Source: Durusdinium trenchii
Lineage: Eukaryota > Sar > Dinophyceae > Suessiales > Symbiodiniaceae
NCBI GenBank assembly: GCA_963970005.1
Contig: CAXAMN010028939.1
Location: 38,395-102,394, forward strand
Direction of reading: 5' to 3'
DNA length: 64,000 nucleotides
Shown here: one piece after another, positions 31,621-44,200 of the stretch
Position numbering within the stretch: position 1 is the stretch's first letter
Layout of the letters: each line of letters starts with the position of its first letter
Notes under the pieces: generated by a model
Databases searched by the model: none
What the model saw: the letters and a program-made list of their open reading frames with translations, nothing else
Told to the model about the DNA's origin: nothing
Position numbers and translations under genes: made by a program

Positions 31621-33277
31621 GATGTTAGCTTTCGCCAATGAAAAGTTCGCACAACCTTTCGCGACTGCATGTTTAGCTTTCGCGAAAACATAATACATTA
31701 AAACCTCTTGGGTCCAATGCTGCAAGGCCCGGAGGACTTCAGCCGAGGGGCCCGCAAGGAGGCCATCATCAGCGTAGCAAGGCGCCATGTCCAAGGCAGC
31801 CGGTAAATCCAAAACCGGCGTCCGCCAGGAAGTTCACAAGGCTGGTGAGAAGCTGAGCGCCATATTGTTCATCGCCCTCGCCCACTACTTGCTTGAGAAA
31901 ATCAGGTCGCAACCCGCTAGGGCCAGGAGCAGCGCCTCGAGGAAAGGAGCGGATGGCTCGCACCACGTCTTCACAAGTGAGCTCGTTGGCAGGGGGCGCA
32001 AGCTGCCGGCTGGAACCAAGCTGGTGGGGGGGGCGTGCAGGAAACTTGGCTTGCATAGCTGCTATGGTAGCCTCACTGGGAGCTGCCAAGGGTGCTTTCG
32101 CAACGCGCTGCACAGCTTTGCCAGGCATGCCCCGTCGAGCCAACAAAACAGCTTGAGTCGAGCACCACGTTGTTGCCCCTCAGGGAAAGTGGAGCCCCAG
32201 CTTGTGAAGAGTGCGCCGCTCCCCCCAAACTCCATCACACGAGGCGGTTGGATGAGATGTGGTGGTTCCGTTGCAACAAGAAGGGGACTGATGCATCTAC
32301 AGCGCAATAGAATAGAATGCCCCAGCGCCAAGAGAGCAACGCCTTGTCACATGATGGGAAACATCAAAAACGCATAGCATATGCAAACAAGAAACATAAG
32401 GCGTAACCTATGCCTTAAAAATGCTGCTGCCCAAGCATGGGCGCAAAGTTCCTATCCCAGCGTGCCGAAGGGTGGCAGAGGGTGGGGCACGCAAAACACG
32501 AGAGCGCAAAATGATGAGGAAATCAGAAACCCACAGCACAACATACGCACCTGCAAGTAGCATCAGGAAGCAACTAGTCAAAAGACCACCAAAAGAGCAA
32601 GCGCCGAGATGCCCTAGTCCCCCTACGCAGGACAGGTGTCCACTCCATAGCTCCAACCACGCCAGGCGACGTCGTTTCCGTGCCACAGTGTCGCTGCCAC
32701 CCATCGGGTCGGCCCAAGCATCCGCACAGTTGTGCTGCAGGACTTGCGCAACACACCGAAGGAACTCCTTCTGGGCCATCGGCAGCAAGGAAGAGCTGAC
32801 CAAGTCACGGGTGCCGATGGGGGCAGCGCAAATCTCACTCAAGGAGGGCAAGCTACCAAGGAGCTGATCGGGATCAGCATCCGGTAGTGTTCCAGGCAGA
32901 TGAATGGGTTGAGGTCGAGCGGCAAGCTGTGTCGCCTCGCCGGTGCGGCGCGCACCACCATTGCATCGGCGGCTCACCAAGCGGCCACGTTCGCGACACC
33001 CGACAACATTGCGAGCCCGCAGCCAATCTTGAGGGGGCGCGCCAGGGAGAAGCCCAAGCAAATGAGCATCCACATGTGCTCGCAGCCCAGCAAAGGTCTC
33101 CCAACCGTTATGCTCGGAGGAGGAATGAGCCACACAAACTTTTATAGGGCAATGCAATCGAGGCGAGGAGCCAGAGGGGCCAGCCCGTACCTCATCCTCA
33201 TCGCCCATTAGCACATCAGCCGCAGCTCTAGCAGCCCCACGGGGGTGCCAGGAGCAGGCGGCATCAGGCCATGGCAC
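31600..33277 (-). mobile_element. LINE (non-LTR retrotransposon) relic
   Basis: The 5' ORF part (33277 to about 32640) has Cys/His clusters: CPIKVC, LRAHVDAH, then CRERGRLVSRRC. These are arranged like the zinc-binding N-terminus of dinoflagellate LINEs, followed by LPSLSEI and a basic ARKRRRLAW segment. About 330 bases without this frame (32640-32310) may be an insertion or intron. The reverse transcriptase resumes at 32146-31850 with FPRGAAPGPSGLRPDFLK and LVNFLADAG, then jumps to CYADDGLLAGP at about 31780. The roughly 150 residues normally between these RT motifs are missing, so there is an internal deletion as well as frame changes and a missing 3' end. No endonuclease domain is seen. 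Confidence 0.6.
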
Positions 33278-34050
33278 AGGAGGGGGGCACTCAGAGTATG
33301 GACATCCATCAGCAAAGGGTAGACCTCAGTCGGGAAAATTTACAAATTCCATGCTGTTGGCCACACCGACACTTTCTGCAAAACCTAATGTGATCCAAAC
33401 AAATCCAATACTAAAGTTTTTCTTGGATTTGTTTTATGCCATTTGCTTTTTGTTTTTACACATTTACTTCTTTCAGTTTAACTTACGTTCTTAAGGACAA
33501 AGATACATACTGTAAAAGTGAAAAGTAAACAAACCCACTTCTACCTAAGCTTCAAAGCACCAACCCAATACCCCATTCGTGCGCTGAGTGATTTGGAACT
33601 GGCGGAATTCACGTTCGCTTGGCTGTCTGCTTACAAGCGCAAGACCAAACACATGTGCAGGCATGGGTTTATGTTCTTCCTGCTGGAAATGATTGAGTCT
33701 CACGCCAGCAAATTTTCAAGGACCATGGAAAGAAGGCAGCCAGGATTGCAGCTGGGTGTGTGGGTATTCTGGGATCCTTGGAGGTGGAGAAATAGCCCCA
33801 CAAGATTATTCATCATCTTTGCTGCCAGTCATCAAAACAATAATGGGACCACGGGATCATCAGACCTTCAGACCATAAGGCCGCCTCCGATCACTGAGCG
33901 TCGGATCATCGGACCGTCGGATCATCGGGTAAGGCATCCGCACGATCATAAGTCGCGACGGGGAAACGCGTGCGGCAAGTCACAGGCGAACGTCATCCTG
34001 GCCAGGAATTGGGGCCGCTTGACTCTTGACTGAATATCAGGGTTGTACTG
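33278..34050 (+). CDS. Unassigned plus-strand ORF with a GGATCATCGG repeat tail
   Basis: The frame 33518-34033 (171 residues) begins inside AT-rich spacer. Residues about 24-70 (SDLELAEFTFAWLSAYKRKT) look protein-like and helical. The later part is translated from a short repeat based on CGGATCATCGGACCGT (about 33850-33930) and is unlikely to be real protein. No family is recognised. 33278-33517 has nothing supportable. Confidence 0.25.
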
Positions 34051-34055
34051 TACTG

Positions 34056-34708
34056 GTTGTACTTGAATCATCTTGATCCGCAAGCACAGGCCTTCCATCT
34101 ACGGCACGCCTGGGGAACCTATGGCCTACAAGCCAGAAGACGAACCAGGAGGGTACAATGGAGTAGATACCAACAATACTTTTTCGTTCATGGCTGGGAG
34201 GTTGGAAGGAGTTGGGCCCAGCTAGCACAATCACGAAAAAAGGTTCAGATGAAGTGCATCCTTCTTAGAGGCCATAGAGCGTGATTCTTCATTGGCTTGG
34301 ATGCTGGCTATTGAGAAGCCAAGATGGGATGAATACCATCCGGAGAAGGATGTTGCTTTTCAGGAGTTCGGATTTGATGACTTTGTTTGCAAGAGTTTCT
34401 ACCTTCAGAAATTATATACCTAGGACAGCATGCTGTTTCCACCTGGTAGGCTGCATACTATTGTGAGCTCTGAACCACATGTTGACACACTAACAGCAAC
34501 GGGACATACGGACATACGTTACAACCAAACGATTGACGCATCTGGCGTGAAGGGCGTGCTTCTTCATTGGTCTGCAAGAATTAGCAAACCTGCACTTGAT
34601 CGATCTGAGGTTCTCCTCTCGCAACATCACCATTCGGACCATTCCCTGAGAATGGCAAAGGGCCAACACAGCATTGACACAAACACAAACACAACCACAC
34701 CCACATAG
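34056..34708 (+). pseudogene. Possible class-3 lipase (DAGL-like) fragment
   Basis: Three plus-strand pieces fit one protein. One is at about 34250-34430 (LAWMLAIEKPRWDEYHPEKD, then FGFDDFVCKSFYLQKLY). The second starts at 34430 with MLFPPGRLHTIV. The third, about 100 bases on, has DRSEVLLSQHHHSDHS. The order PPGR-h-H-h-h, then a serine-rich strand, then DH matches the C-terminal end of diacylglycerol-lipase-like enzymes, which hydrolyse membrane diacylglycerol. The catalytic GxSxG region is not in the window. A stop or very short intron separates the first two pieces at about 34430. The reading ends in ACACAA repeats at about 34670. Confidence 0.35.
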
Positions 34709-35590
34709 GCGCACAACAACACAATACAAACACACCCTCGCACCCTCACCCACACACATACACACTGCTTTCCTCCTCCCTTCCTCGTATACTTTCTGCT
34801 ACCCTGTCTTCCTTCTTAATTTTCCTGATCGGACCATGTGTGCCCACGGCAACGCTTCTTCCTCTCCCAAGAGGGGACATCGTGCAGAGGGGACGGCGAG
34901 AGGGTCTTTGGACTGGTCTTTGGGTATTCTGCAACCACCATTGAGTTTTTGCTGCATTTGTTTACGTAATCCATTGCATGTCGTGGCCCGGCCTGTAGCA
35001 CAAGTGCATCCTTCCATGCGGCCTTAGCATCCGTCCTCTGGCCACTGCAGTTTGACAAATTCCAATGCATCGGGAAAAACAACTGGAAAAGAATGAATGA
35101 GTAATGAGCCTCTCATGTTGGCAAAGCCATCTTGCTATACAGTAATTTTAGGCTGATTCTTGATTCTTGCCTCCAAAGCACGCTTGGACGTGGGACGGCC
35201 AATTCAATTCCAGGCTCGTGTGACTCATGTAGCTGATGATGTGGTCCATGGGCAATAGCAAGTTGATGAGGATGGCAAATCTGCGGCGCCTTGAAGTCAA
35301 TGCGCCCTAATCATTTCAATACTGCCCATGCGTGGCCGAGGCTTACATGGAAGTTGAGGCATAGCAACTATCAAACGACAAAGTATAACTCCTTCGAAAA
35401 AAGAGCCGATGCTGATGCGTCGCTTACAGACTTAGCTGTCGTATTTGCCCACGAAAAGGCCAGCCTTTGTGCTGTGTGTTTTGGAATTCTCATGGAGCCG
35501 GAATGCCTCAAAGACATTCAGCAGAGCAACTCATAAGCTTGGCAAGCCGCTAAAAATCATTGAAACCTTACTCCTACAGTCTCCTACGGC
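34709..35590. other. Spacer, mostly nothing recognisable
   Basis: (CA)-rich sequence runs to about 34765, followed by unremarkable DNA. I looked on the minus strand for C-terminal exons of the neighbouring dehydrogenase gene and did not find them. Confidence 0.5.
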
Positions 35591-35594
35591 GTAC

Positions 35595-36861
35595 TCTCAG
35601 CATCTCTGAGCTGAGCGCCGCCGCTTGTTCCAATTCTGCCATGCGTAAATTCCATCCTTTCTGACGGGTTAGGGTCTGCGCAGCGTTGTTGATCAACACC
35701 TGGGTGTAAGAGACAACTCGGGCAAGGCGTCTCGTTCTTGCACAACAAATAGACAACATGGAGTAACATGGAGTAACTCTTGGGGGGTGAGTAGATGTCC
35801 CATCATTATCACGCAGCAACAGAAAAGAAGTTGAACACTAAATGCTGTTGACAAAAAGGTTTCTGTCTTGAGGCTTGTGGTTGAAGTTCTGAGTTCTGAT
35901 GCTCTACATTGCAACTGTCATCAACTGTCAAAGCAAGAGATAAAAACCCACGTTTCCTTGTGCTGCAACTTTTGTCCGAGTGCCTGACGGTTATGCATAA
36001 AACGTAAAAACGCACACACACACATATATATATATAATATAATATAATATAGTATAATATAATATATATATATATTGCACGACTTTCTTTTTTAAACAAC
36101 TATTATATGCTGCCTAAGCTTGGAACAATCGCCAACACGCGCCCAATGCAAGCAGGTGACATTGATTCGTGGAAAGCGCCTAACCAATTGATCGCAGAAA
36201 TGTTCCACCAAACGCACATCGCAAAGTTCCAGTGGACCACAAACCTTGGTGGAAATGGTAGGAATGCCTAGCATTTGTACAGCTGCCTTGCTCTGGCAGA
36301 ACCTCCAGCCGGTGCCGCCATTCTTCATAATCGCTTTCCTGGGAGAAGCGCCAAGCACCTTATGCACACTCCATCACAGCCACTGGCTCACAGTGTCACA
36401 CCGCCTGCAAGGCTTGCCACGCGCACACAGCACACACACACATACACGGTCACACGATGATCCACTATGCAGCTTGGAAACAATCACTCGGATACCTGGT
36501 AGTCGTGAGGACGAAGGCGCCAGCTCTCAACAACTTCAAGACCTACGAAGACAAGTTCAGCAAAGTCCTCTTGTGTCCTTCACAACTTCAAAATCAACTA
36601 ATCTCAAGTCCATCTCTCTCTCTATCTCACACCTAAGGCTGCAGCAATCCTATAGCCAATTCGCACTCGGCCACCAGTGACTACCTGCACAACCGAGGAA
36701 GCATAAACATCTGATTTGTCAATGCCACCCCAGCAAAACAGGCTAAACTTGGAAGGTGGCACACAGACCATGCCGTTCATGTCGGCTGTCTGATGACGCT
36801 TCTCCCAGTTGTGGTCTGCACATCGGGGGCAAAGCTGATGATAGAAGTGGTGGTGGTCCAT
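35595..36861 (-). CDS. Short-chain dehydrogenase/reductase, multi-exon, 3' part not found
   Basis: Exons on the minus strand, by splice-like edges and conserved frames: 36861-36763 (FYHQLCPRCADHNWEKRHQT), 36684-36643 (VVTGGRVRIGYRIA), 36542-36496 (VLKLLRAGAFVLTTTR), 36338-36294 (ESDYEEWRHRLEVLP), 36244-36161 (VCGPLELCDVRLVEHFCDQL) and 35699-35595 (VLINNAAQTLTR). TGGRVRIGY is the cofactor-binding glycine motif, CDVR the acidic loop and NNAAQT the NNAG-type motif of SDR enzymes, NAD(P)-dependent oxidoreductases; the Cys-pair leader suggests a zinc-binding N-terminus. Most junctions are phase 0, with donors GT, GC (36642), GT, GA (36293) and GT. About 5-8 residues expected between exons 3 and 4 are not visible. 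The catalytic YxxxK region and C-terminus are missing from the window or lost. Substrate unknown. Confidence 0.65.
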
Positions 36862-36994
36862 GTACTGACCTCAAACATGCACATACCAAAAGGGAAATGC
36901 CAACGTGGTAGGTGGGCTTCGCACCTCTGCACATGTTGCAATTGGAGTAGAAGCTGTCCAAGGGTGCTCTCAACATTCCTTCAGTCGCGCTTTG

Positions 36995-37291
36995 TCATGC
37001 TGAACCGCAGGAAACTTTCAATGCAAACGGGCATCGGTCTATGTCTGCCAGCGGAGCTTCATTGGCCTCAATTTCTGCACCTGGGAAAGCTGCTTTCATC
37101 TGAGCTCTATGAGCAAGAAGCGATGCAGCACCACCTGCCAGGCCTTCCCCGTCAGAAGGGCCTATTATGGCCAGGAACTCCGGTTCAGGGAGCTGACTCT
37201 CTGCTTTGATTGCTGCGAGGTCGGCTTTGCGCCGCAGGTTCATTCCGCAAGTTTCAGCCTTGCATCTGCAGTGCGGCAAATTACATGTCAT
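36995..37291 (-). CDS. Possible upstream exon of the dehydrogenase gene
   Basis: A 98-residue minus frame with LRRKADLAAIKAESQLPEPE and an Ala/Glu-rich helical stretch precedes the SDR exons by about 130 bases on the same strand. It has no recognised domain. Linkage to the SDR gene is inferred only from strand, spacing and protein-like composition. Confidence 0.3.
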   Translation of the reverse strand: MTCNLPHCRCKAETCGMNLRRKADLAAIKAESQLPEPEFLAIIGPSDGEGLAGGAASLLAHRAQMKAAFPGAEIEANEAPLADIDRCPFALKVSCGSA

Positions 37292-40200
37292 ATGTCCAGT
37301 TCATTTGATGATATAACGTCATGTAACAGTCTGTTAGAACGGGTATTGATGTGGGACTACCGTTCCATTTCCGCTGTTTTAGAGGATGTCACACACATCC
37401 CTGTCTTGGAGGCTTCCACTGCAGGCTGGCTTCATAGTGGGCAATGTGCTGCAAATGTCCTTTCCTTCCCGGTATAGCTGCTTCGCCTAGATTCCTTGCT
37501 AATTCAGCCCTTGCAAACTAAGAGGAGGAGGGTTTCTTTGAATGAAGTCTTTGAGTGACTGACAATTGAATTTCCTTTCTCGTACCAATTCGAAATTTCT
37601 AATTTTATTTTGTGTTTGAAGATGTAGTGAGACGGTGCCTTGACCGTTTCCCTTGGTTGTTCTGTTGTGCTTCTGATCCTGACATGTTCTCACTCATTTT
37701 CGATTTGACGCATTTTTTCAGGGCCAAGCGAGCCCCAGGTTTAGGTCCACGCTCAAGCACCAGACGGTGCGCACATATGTGGGTTTGGGGGAGAAAGTCG
37801 CGAGATTGATTGACTGCTTGCTTGTGATGCAAGTTGGGGATGTGGTCTTTCGAGCTGTCTGTATTGGTCGGGCCTAAAGGGATATGTTTAAGCATTTTCG
37901 CACCAAGCGTCTTATGCGATCCAGCGAGTTACCTGCGCACTTCTTGGCATTCCCCCTCAATATTTCAAGGGGGTACCAACCGGCACGAGCACTGGTCAGT
38001 GGTTCCGGGACAAAAGTGTGCGCCCACACACACAAACACACACATAATTACATAATGTGGTCCTCTGATTAATAAAGGTCCCCATAATAATGACTTGTTT
38101 TTTTCCTGCACTGATTAATAAAGGCCACCAGAATAATGTTTTTTTGGAGGGATAGTTTTTTCTTGATTTTTTCATTGTTATATATTGTTATTTTTCATCT
38201 CTGGCTTTCCATTGAGATTTGATTTTTTTGAAGGTTTTTGATTGCAGACTTCCTTTCAATTAGTATTGCCAGAGATAGCTAAGAAATGATTCTTTTCATT
38301 TTGATCAACTGATTGGTTTTCTAGCACATTATTCTGGAGTCTCAATTGTTGAGGGAGGGGGGGGAGGAGGGGGTTTATTAATCAGGAGTCGACATTATGC
38401 AATTATATAGCTGTAGACACGCACATATATGTATATATACATACGGTGGTTGATCAATATTCTTTCATCCTGGAATTGCAAGTCTTCGTGGAAAAAATGA
38501 TACACCGGGGTCAGAGTAGATGGCTCCGACAGCGCCCTTTGGAGACACGCCCAGGCTAAGGGGAGCAGACCAAATTTTTGTAGAAAATCATGCGCCCTTT
38601 TATAGTATTTTTTATGCTCATTCACGCCTTCTTTCAGTGGTTCCTGTGAGAATAGATGAGGCAACTCTCTTGACCCTCTCCTGTCATGTCCTTTCCCCTT
38701 CTTTGTCTTATCCTTTTGCTTCCTTTCCTTCACTTCTCCTTTACCTTTCCTTCCCTTTGCTTTTCTTTCGTGTTTTTTCCTTTCCTCACCCTTGCTTTCC
38801 TGTCCTTTCCCTCTCCTTCCCTTGCCTTTCGCCTTTCTCTTCCCTTTCCCTGTGCTTCCACTTCAAACTCCCTTGACCAATTTTCAGAATTCCTTTCCTT
38901 CGCTTCTCCTTTATCTTCCCCTGGTCCTGTATTTCAGTGGTCCCTGTGCGCAACCTCTCCTCTACTCCCCTTACCCCTAAATGTCTCCTTTGCATGTCCT
39001 TTCATGCCCTCCCCTTCCTTTTCCTATCCTTTCCTTCGCTTCTCCTTTACCTTCCCCTGGTCCTGTATTCCTGTGAGAAATAGACGGCCCAACCTATACA
39101 AATACTACCAAATACTGCGCAATGTAGCAAAACTGAATGCAGTACAGTACTGTGATATGCTTATTGAAAACATATCTATTTAGAGCAACCCCCATTACAC
39201 AAACTTGAACTTGAACCTGGTTATGCGCGAGGATGGCCGGGCACGACCAAGGGTTACAGTACAACATTTATGGTTCCAATCAATGTTTCACTGGGTTGAT
39301 GAGCCATCTATTTCCCATCAGATCAAGTTAAGGAGCACACCACAAAAGCAAATGCGAAAAAATCGTTCACTAATCTCCTTTGATGGTAGTCAGGGCCACA
39401 ATGTAGGTAGATGGCGCATTGTTACAGCTGTGCCATCAACTGATTTAGAGCCCTCCTCAAAATGACACACCGGTAGATGGCGCAATCCCAAAAAAGAAAT
39501 GCCATGCATTCTGAAGTCTTTCGCGGCCTCATCCCGGAGCATGGTCCTACAACCATGACTAGCTAACATGAGCCGGAGCTATTGATGTTTGTATCGAAAA
39601 ATAGGGGCTGACATCTTGCAGCATGACCCCAGCAGAAGGTTGAGAGCTTCCACAGCTACCCATGCGACATCTGTGAGACAAACAGTACCCTAAGTTCTGG
39701 TGGAGGCTTAGAATAGGCTATGGGTAGAGCCAGGCGCAACTCAACCCAATCCTCGGGCCAGCTAGCTTGGGGAATGTTGGGGGGCCTCACGCTGGGAACC
39801 TGGACAAAGCTTTCGTGGATTTTTCGTGACATTTCACCGGCGATTTCCCCGGCAAGGCGTAACAGTTGCAAACATCTGCGCAGCCCGTCAGAGCAGCTGC
39901 ATGTCGTTGCCTCACTGTCAGGGCTGTGCCTACTCACGTTGCTAGTCTGTGACAGTGGCGACAGGAATCGGAGAATCCTTTACGCACTGCGAGGCTGGGC
40001 AAGTTCGTTAGCCTGAGCTGTGACAATCGGGACATGCGTGGACGCTTCCGCCCACTGGCTCTGCCGGAGGATTGCCTTGTATTCTACCATTTGTCGGTCG
40101 GTAGAAAGGAAAACACACGAAAGCGAAAACCTTCGATAAATCTTTTGCGGAAAAAATAGTTATATACTTTCGCGAACCTCATCGCGAATCTTTCGCGGAT

Positions 40201-40500
40201 TGTTTTAACAACATCTGAAAGGCGGTTACATATATATATATATATAACTCTTACACGGGGTTTATATATAGGGTAGCCCAAGTTCCCGTCAATGCTTTGC
40301 TAGCGGACACGAGGAAAACCAACGAAAACCAGGCCTTCTGTCGACGAACCTCATGCTCATCCTTCACAACTTTGTGCAAGCGCTGGAGCTTGGTCGTCCT
40401 GTCCAAAATTGAGACAGCCACTCAATGTCATTGAACGCTCTTGGCATCCCCTTCTCTTGAAGTGCATGCAAGCGTCATCTGATGAACATCCTCAGATAAA
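37292..40500. repeat. Spacer with T-rich and pyrimidine tandem repeats
   Basis: No gene is recognised. CTGATTAATAAAGG occurs twice at about 38066-38125, and AATTCCTTTCCTTCGCTTCT-type pyrimidine blocks repeat at about 38719, 38887 and 39018 (period about 130), ending GGTCCTGTATT. (TA)n tracts lie at 38420-38440 and 40231-40246. GGTAGATGGCGCA recurs at about 39408 and 39471. Short TTTCGCG repeats lie at about 40170-40200. Confidence 0.55.
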
Positions 40501-40533
40501 AAGAAGCAACTTGGGCAGGTACTTTGTGGGCTT

Positions 40534-41263
40534 CTATTCATCTCTCAGAGTGCTTGTGTGTGGTTTTCTTTGCTTCTGCACGTTTTCTGTCTCATGATCT
40601 GGGAAAACAACATTTTGATGATCCCTTATGGCCTTGTTGCCAGCATCTCTGTCGCAGTATCGTATAGACCCTCTTCGTAGCTCTGTTAGCTCTGCTTGGC
40701 ACATGCAAGAAACAGATTTCTTCTTCAGAAAGTGCAGGACATCCTCTGATCCAAATCTCTCTTTGAGAATGGTTCTTCTGAACCTTGGTTCTACAAAGCA
40801 AACCGGCTCATCCTTCTCCTCTAGCCCCTTGTCTTTGCTGCTGCGAAAGAAGTTCCGGGTAAGTTGTGAACAAGGGCACGCCAGCCTCGACAAAGCCACT
40901 GGAACTGGGAGAATGATTGATGAAACCACTGCATTTAAGGCCTCGCGTATGGAAGCAAACTCTGGGCGCTCCAAGTCCTGGGTTACACAATTGCACGACA
41001 TTAAAAAGACTGAACAAAACAACTGGGAGCAGCTGCAGCAGCTCTCATTTCCCGTAGGACGGCCGCGCACCTGGCCCGAAACTTTACTCGAGAATGTGCG
41101 TCAAGGGCATTCAAACCGAGCCTGGAGATGTCGTCAGCTGATACTCCACTGCATTCGAGGTCTGACCACTCTACGTCCATTGCACTGCACTGTTGCTTTC
41201 ACCACTGAAGGGTCAAGATTCACCACACTCAAGTCACTTAAGTCATGGTTGTCTGATAGTTGA
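40534..41263. CDS. Overlapping long ORFs on both strands, unassigned
   Basis: A plus-strand frame 40628-41263 (211 residues, ending LKSWLSDS) overlaps a minus-strand frame 41070-40534 (178 residues). Both avoid stops over more than 440 shared bases, which is unusual for spacer, so one is probably real or recently real. The minus frame has a more even residue mix (LKERFGSEDVLHFLKKKSVS), and the plus frame is Ser/Leu/Arg-rich. No family is recognised. Confidence 0.3.
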
Positions 41264-44200
41264 TTTGCCACGAGGGCAGGCGATGCTAAACATAACTCAT
41301 GTTCGTCAACTGCGCCTGCCCCTGAAAGCTGTCATCAGAAGCCCCAAATGCGAACATGTGCGTGAAGGGTCTTGCTTCTTGGGGCCAGGAGCGTGATCAC
41401 CCCCAACAGCACCTAGTAGCCACTACAAAAAACAAACTCATGACTCATGATCCATTAATTTTTGACATGTTTGGTGAACTCAAGACATTGGGTGTGTTCA
41501 GTGGAGCTGGCTCGAGGAAAAACCAACCAATGTTGGTGGGGTGGGAGTCTGCCAAACAAATTTACACCCACTGTGTACGACGTGTTGACCAAATGCCAAT
41601 GCAGCCTTAAAATGCCTATAATAATGCCGAAACAGTCCGCCCATCCTGTGCTTGATTTTTACGCCTTTCAGGATCATGGGTTCTGTACGGGAAGATCGTA
41701 ACTTCTTTTATGGAAAGTCACACTACACAACCGCCGCAAAAGCACACACGCAAAAACACATGCGTCTGAATCTGTCAATTCCCTAATTTTCTGACGTGAG
41801 CACGCACGTTTTGCTATCTTCTTTGTTATGCAGTATGCTACAGTATATATATATATACATATATATCCCGCCGGGTGTGGAATCGCACGTGTAGTCGTGC
41901 AAATTTTGAATCAAACGTGCAAGCCCTCTCAGTACTTTTGCTTGTTCGATGATGTTTTTTTGGGGTCCCGGATCCTTTCATTTTTAAAGCCGAATCTGCC
42001 GAAACCCAAGCGCCAGCGCAAAATCCGTCGCCGTTTTTGTCCCGGGCTGTCCTCCTGTCTCAAGTAGACTTGCGCAGTTTTTTGCACAAGTTAGTACACG
42101 TGGTGTTTTCCCAACGCCACTGCCATCTGCGAATCACACGACTAATCGATGACAATGTTATGAAACCGATGACAATGCTATGAAACCGAAGATTACTTGT
42201 GAAATCGATGACAATGTTCTCAGCATGACGTCCACATCCTCATTCCATCACAACGCCCCCCCCACCCCATTTTAATCACACGACTAATCGATGACAATGT
42301 TATGAAACCGATGACAATGCTATGAAACCGAAGATAATGTTATGAAACCGATGACAATGATATGAAGCCGAAGATTACTTGTCGTGAAATCGATGACAAT
42401 GTTCTCAGCATGACATCCACATCCTCATTCCATCACCCCCCTCACCCCCCCCACCCCATTTTAATCACACGACTAATCGATGACAATGTTATGAAACCGA
42501 AGATTACTTGTCGTGAAAACGATGACAATGTTCTCATCCCACCCCAACCCAACCCCCCCACCTTTCACGTAGCATCAACTTCAGATAGCAAGTGCAAACG
42601 AACGTCAATATGCCCCATCCCACCCCACCCCAACCCCCCCACCTTTCACGTAGCATCAACTTCAAAAATCGCAGTAGTCACACGTTCGGTTTTACACCCG
42701 TAGGCATATATATGCCATGTGTGAATGCACTTCTTTTTTTGGGGGGTTGGCCTTGGGACAAACCTGCAGAATGTCCATTGGCTTGCCTAGTATGTTTTGG
42801 ACATGTTGATTACTTTTTCTGGGCGCCGGGCATGGTCCTAAGGCGCCAAAAACCTTTTCTAATTCTATCCGTTCTAGCATGGGAATTGCAGCCCGCCAGC
42901 TTGCATTGAAGTCCTCCTATGTCAGGTCCTGCCCGGCGGTTGCCTCCCTAGCTTCTGAATGGATGCTCAAACTTGGCGCATCTGCAACCACAGTTTGCAT
43001 ATCTATTATTTATTTTCGCTTGCCTTAATTACTCAACCGGCTTCATCTGAGCAAACCATAGTAAACCTCTATTTACTCACATCGAGTCTAAAACGAATAT
43101 AGTGAAGCTTTGACATCGGCTTGGCAGCCTTGACATTTTCTAGTGACATATTGCGAACACTGGAGTTTGGCCTGTTCCTTGTGTCCCTTCCAAACTAACG
43201 CCACATTTGCCAAGTGGACATCAGCGACTTTGCGGACAATCACGCAGCTTGGGACAAAGATAAATGATTTTCTAACTGTGAAGCTGCTGCAAGCGACGTG
43301 CCACGGGGTTCAAACTCAAATGATTGAATATCGAGGGTGAAACCCGTGTCTGCTTTCTTTGGCTAGCATGGAACGTGTTGGTGTTTAGCATCAAGTTGGC
43401 CATCCTTTCTCTGCTCACCTTTGCGGTTGGTGATTTTGCCGCGTTCATTATTCTCCCATTTTGTTGAGATGTGCTTATATAAAAGCGCAATTAATTTGAC
43501 ATCTTTAGTCTTTAGTTCCTTGAGGCAGGGAAAATGGATGTATATATTTCAAGTCTATTTCGGGGTAAGGTCGGGTGAGGTAGGACAAAATTGCATCACA
43601 TTGCAGCATCTGTATTTTGGCATCTGAAACATCGCACTTAACTTTAGCAAAGGTATGGAAAGGTCACTGCCTTACCTAGGATGTCTACCAAACGAGTGTC
43701 CTTGGCGCAAGCATGCACAACATCCTCGGAGCGTGGGAGTTCCTGCCTCTAAAGTTTCAAGCATGCATGATGCATGGTTGTCAGCACCTGCACTTGTCTC
43801 AGTCGTTGTTATTCTTCCATGTGTCCCTATGCCATGCCGTCTTGGCCTTCTTGCTTGCGTGCATCGTTTCATTTACCTTTTGAATCGACAGCATTCTGCT
43901 GACGAGGACCTTTTCCTTGAAGCAACAAACTGGCAAACTCTTGGATGACTCCCAGGTGCCGAGAGGGGCGGGACATCATTCTGCAAAGAAATGAATTATG
44001 AAAAGTGCAGCCAAGACCGCTGAACACTCAATGCCTTTTTGCACCAGTCAGGTTAGTGATTCGTGGACGCCCTGAACAAGCTCATCAAGGATTGGATAGG
44101 TCCTCACACGGCCAAAGCTGTTTTCGAACAAATCGGAATCCGAACACTGGCTTCTGCGAGCCTGTGGGAGACCAATTGGGTCAGGAAACAGGCCGCCAAC

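Noticed and set aside
38520-39183. Phe/Pro/Ser-rich ORFs over the pyrimidine tract
   Set aside because: Repeat translation of TCCTTTCCTT blocks, open in several frames.
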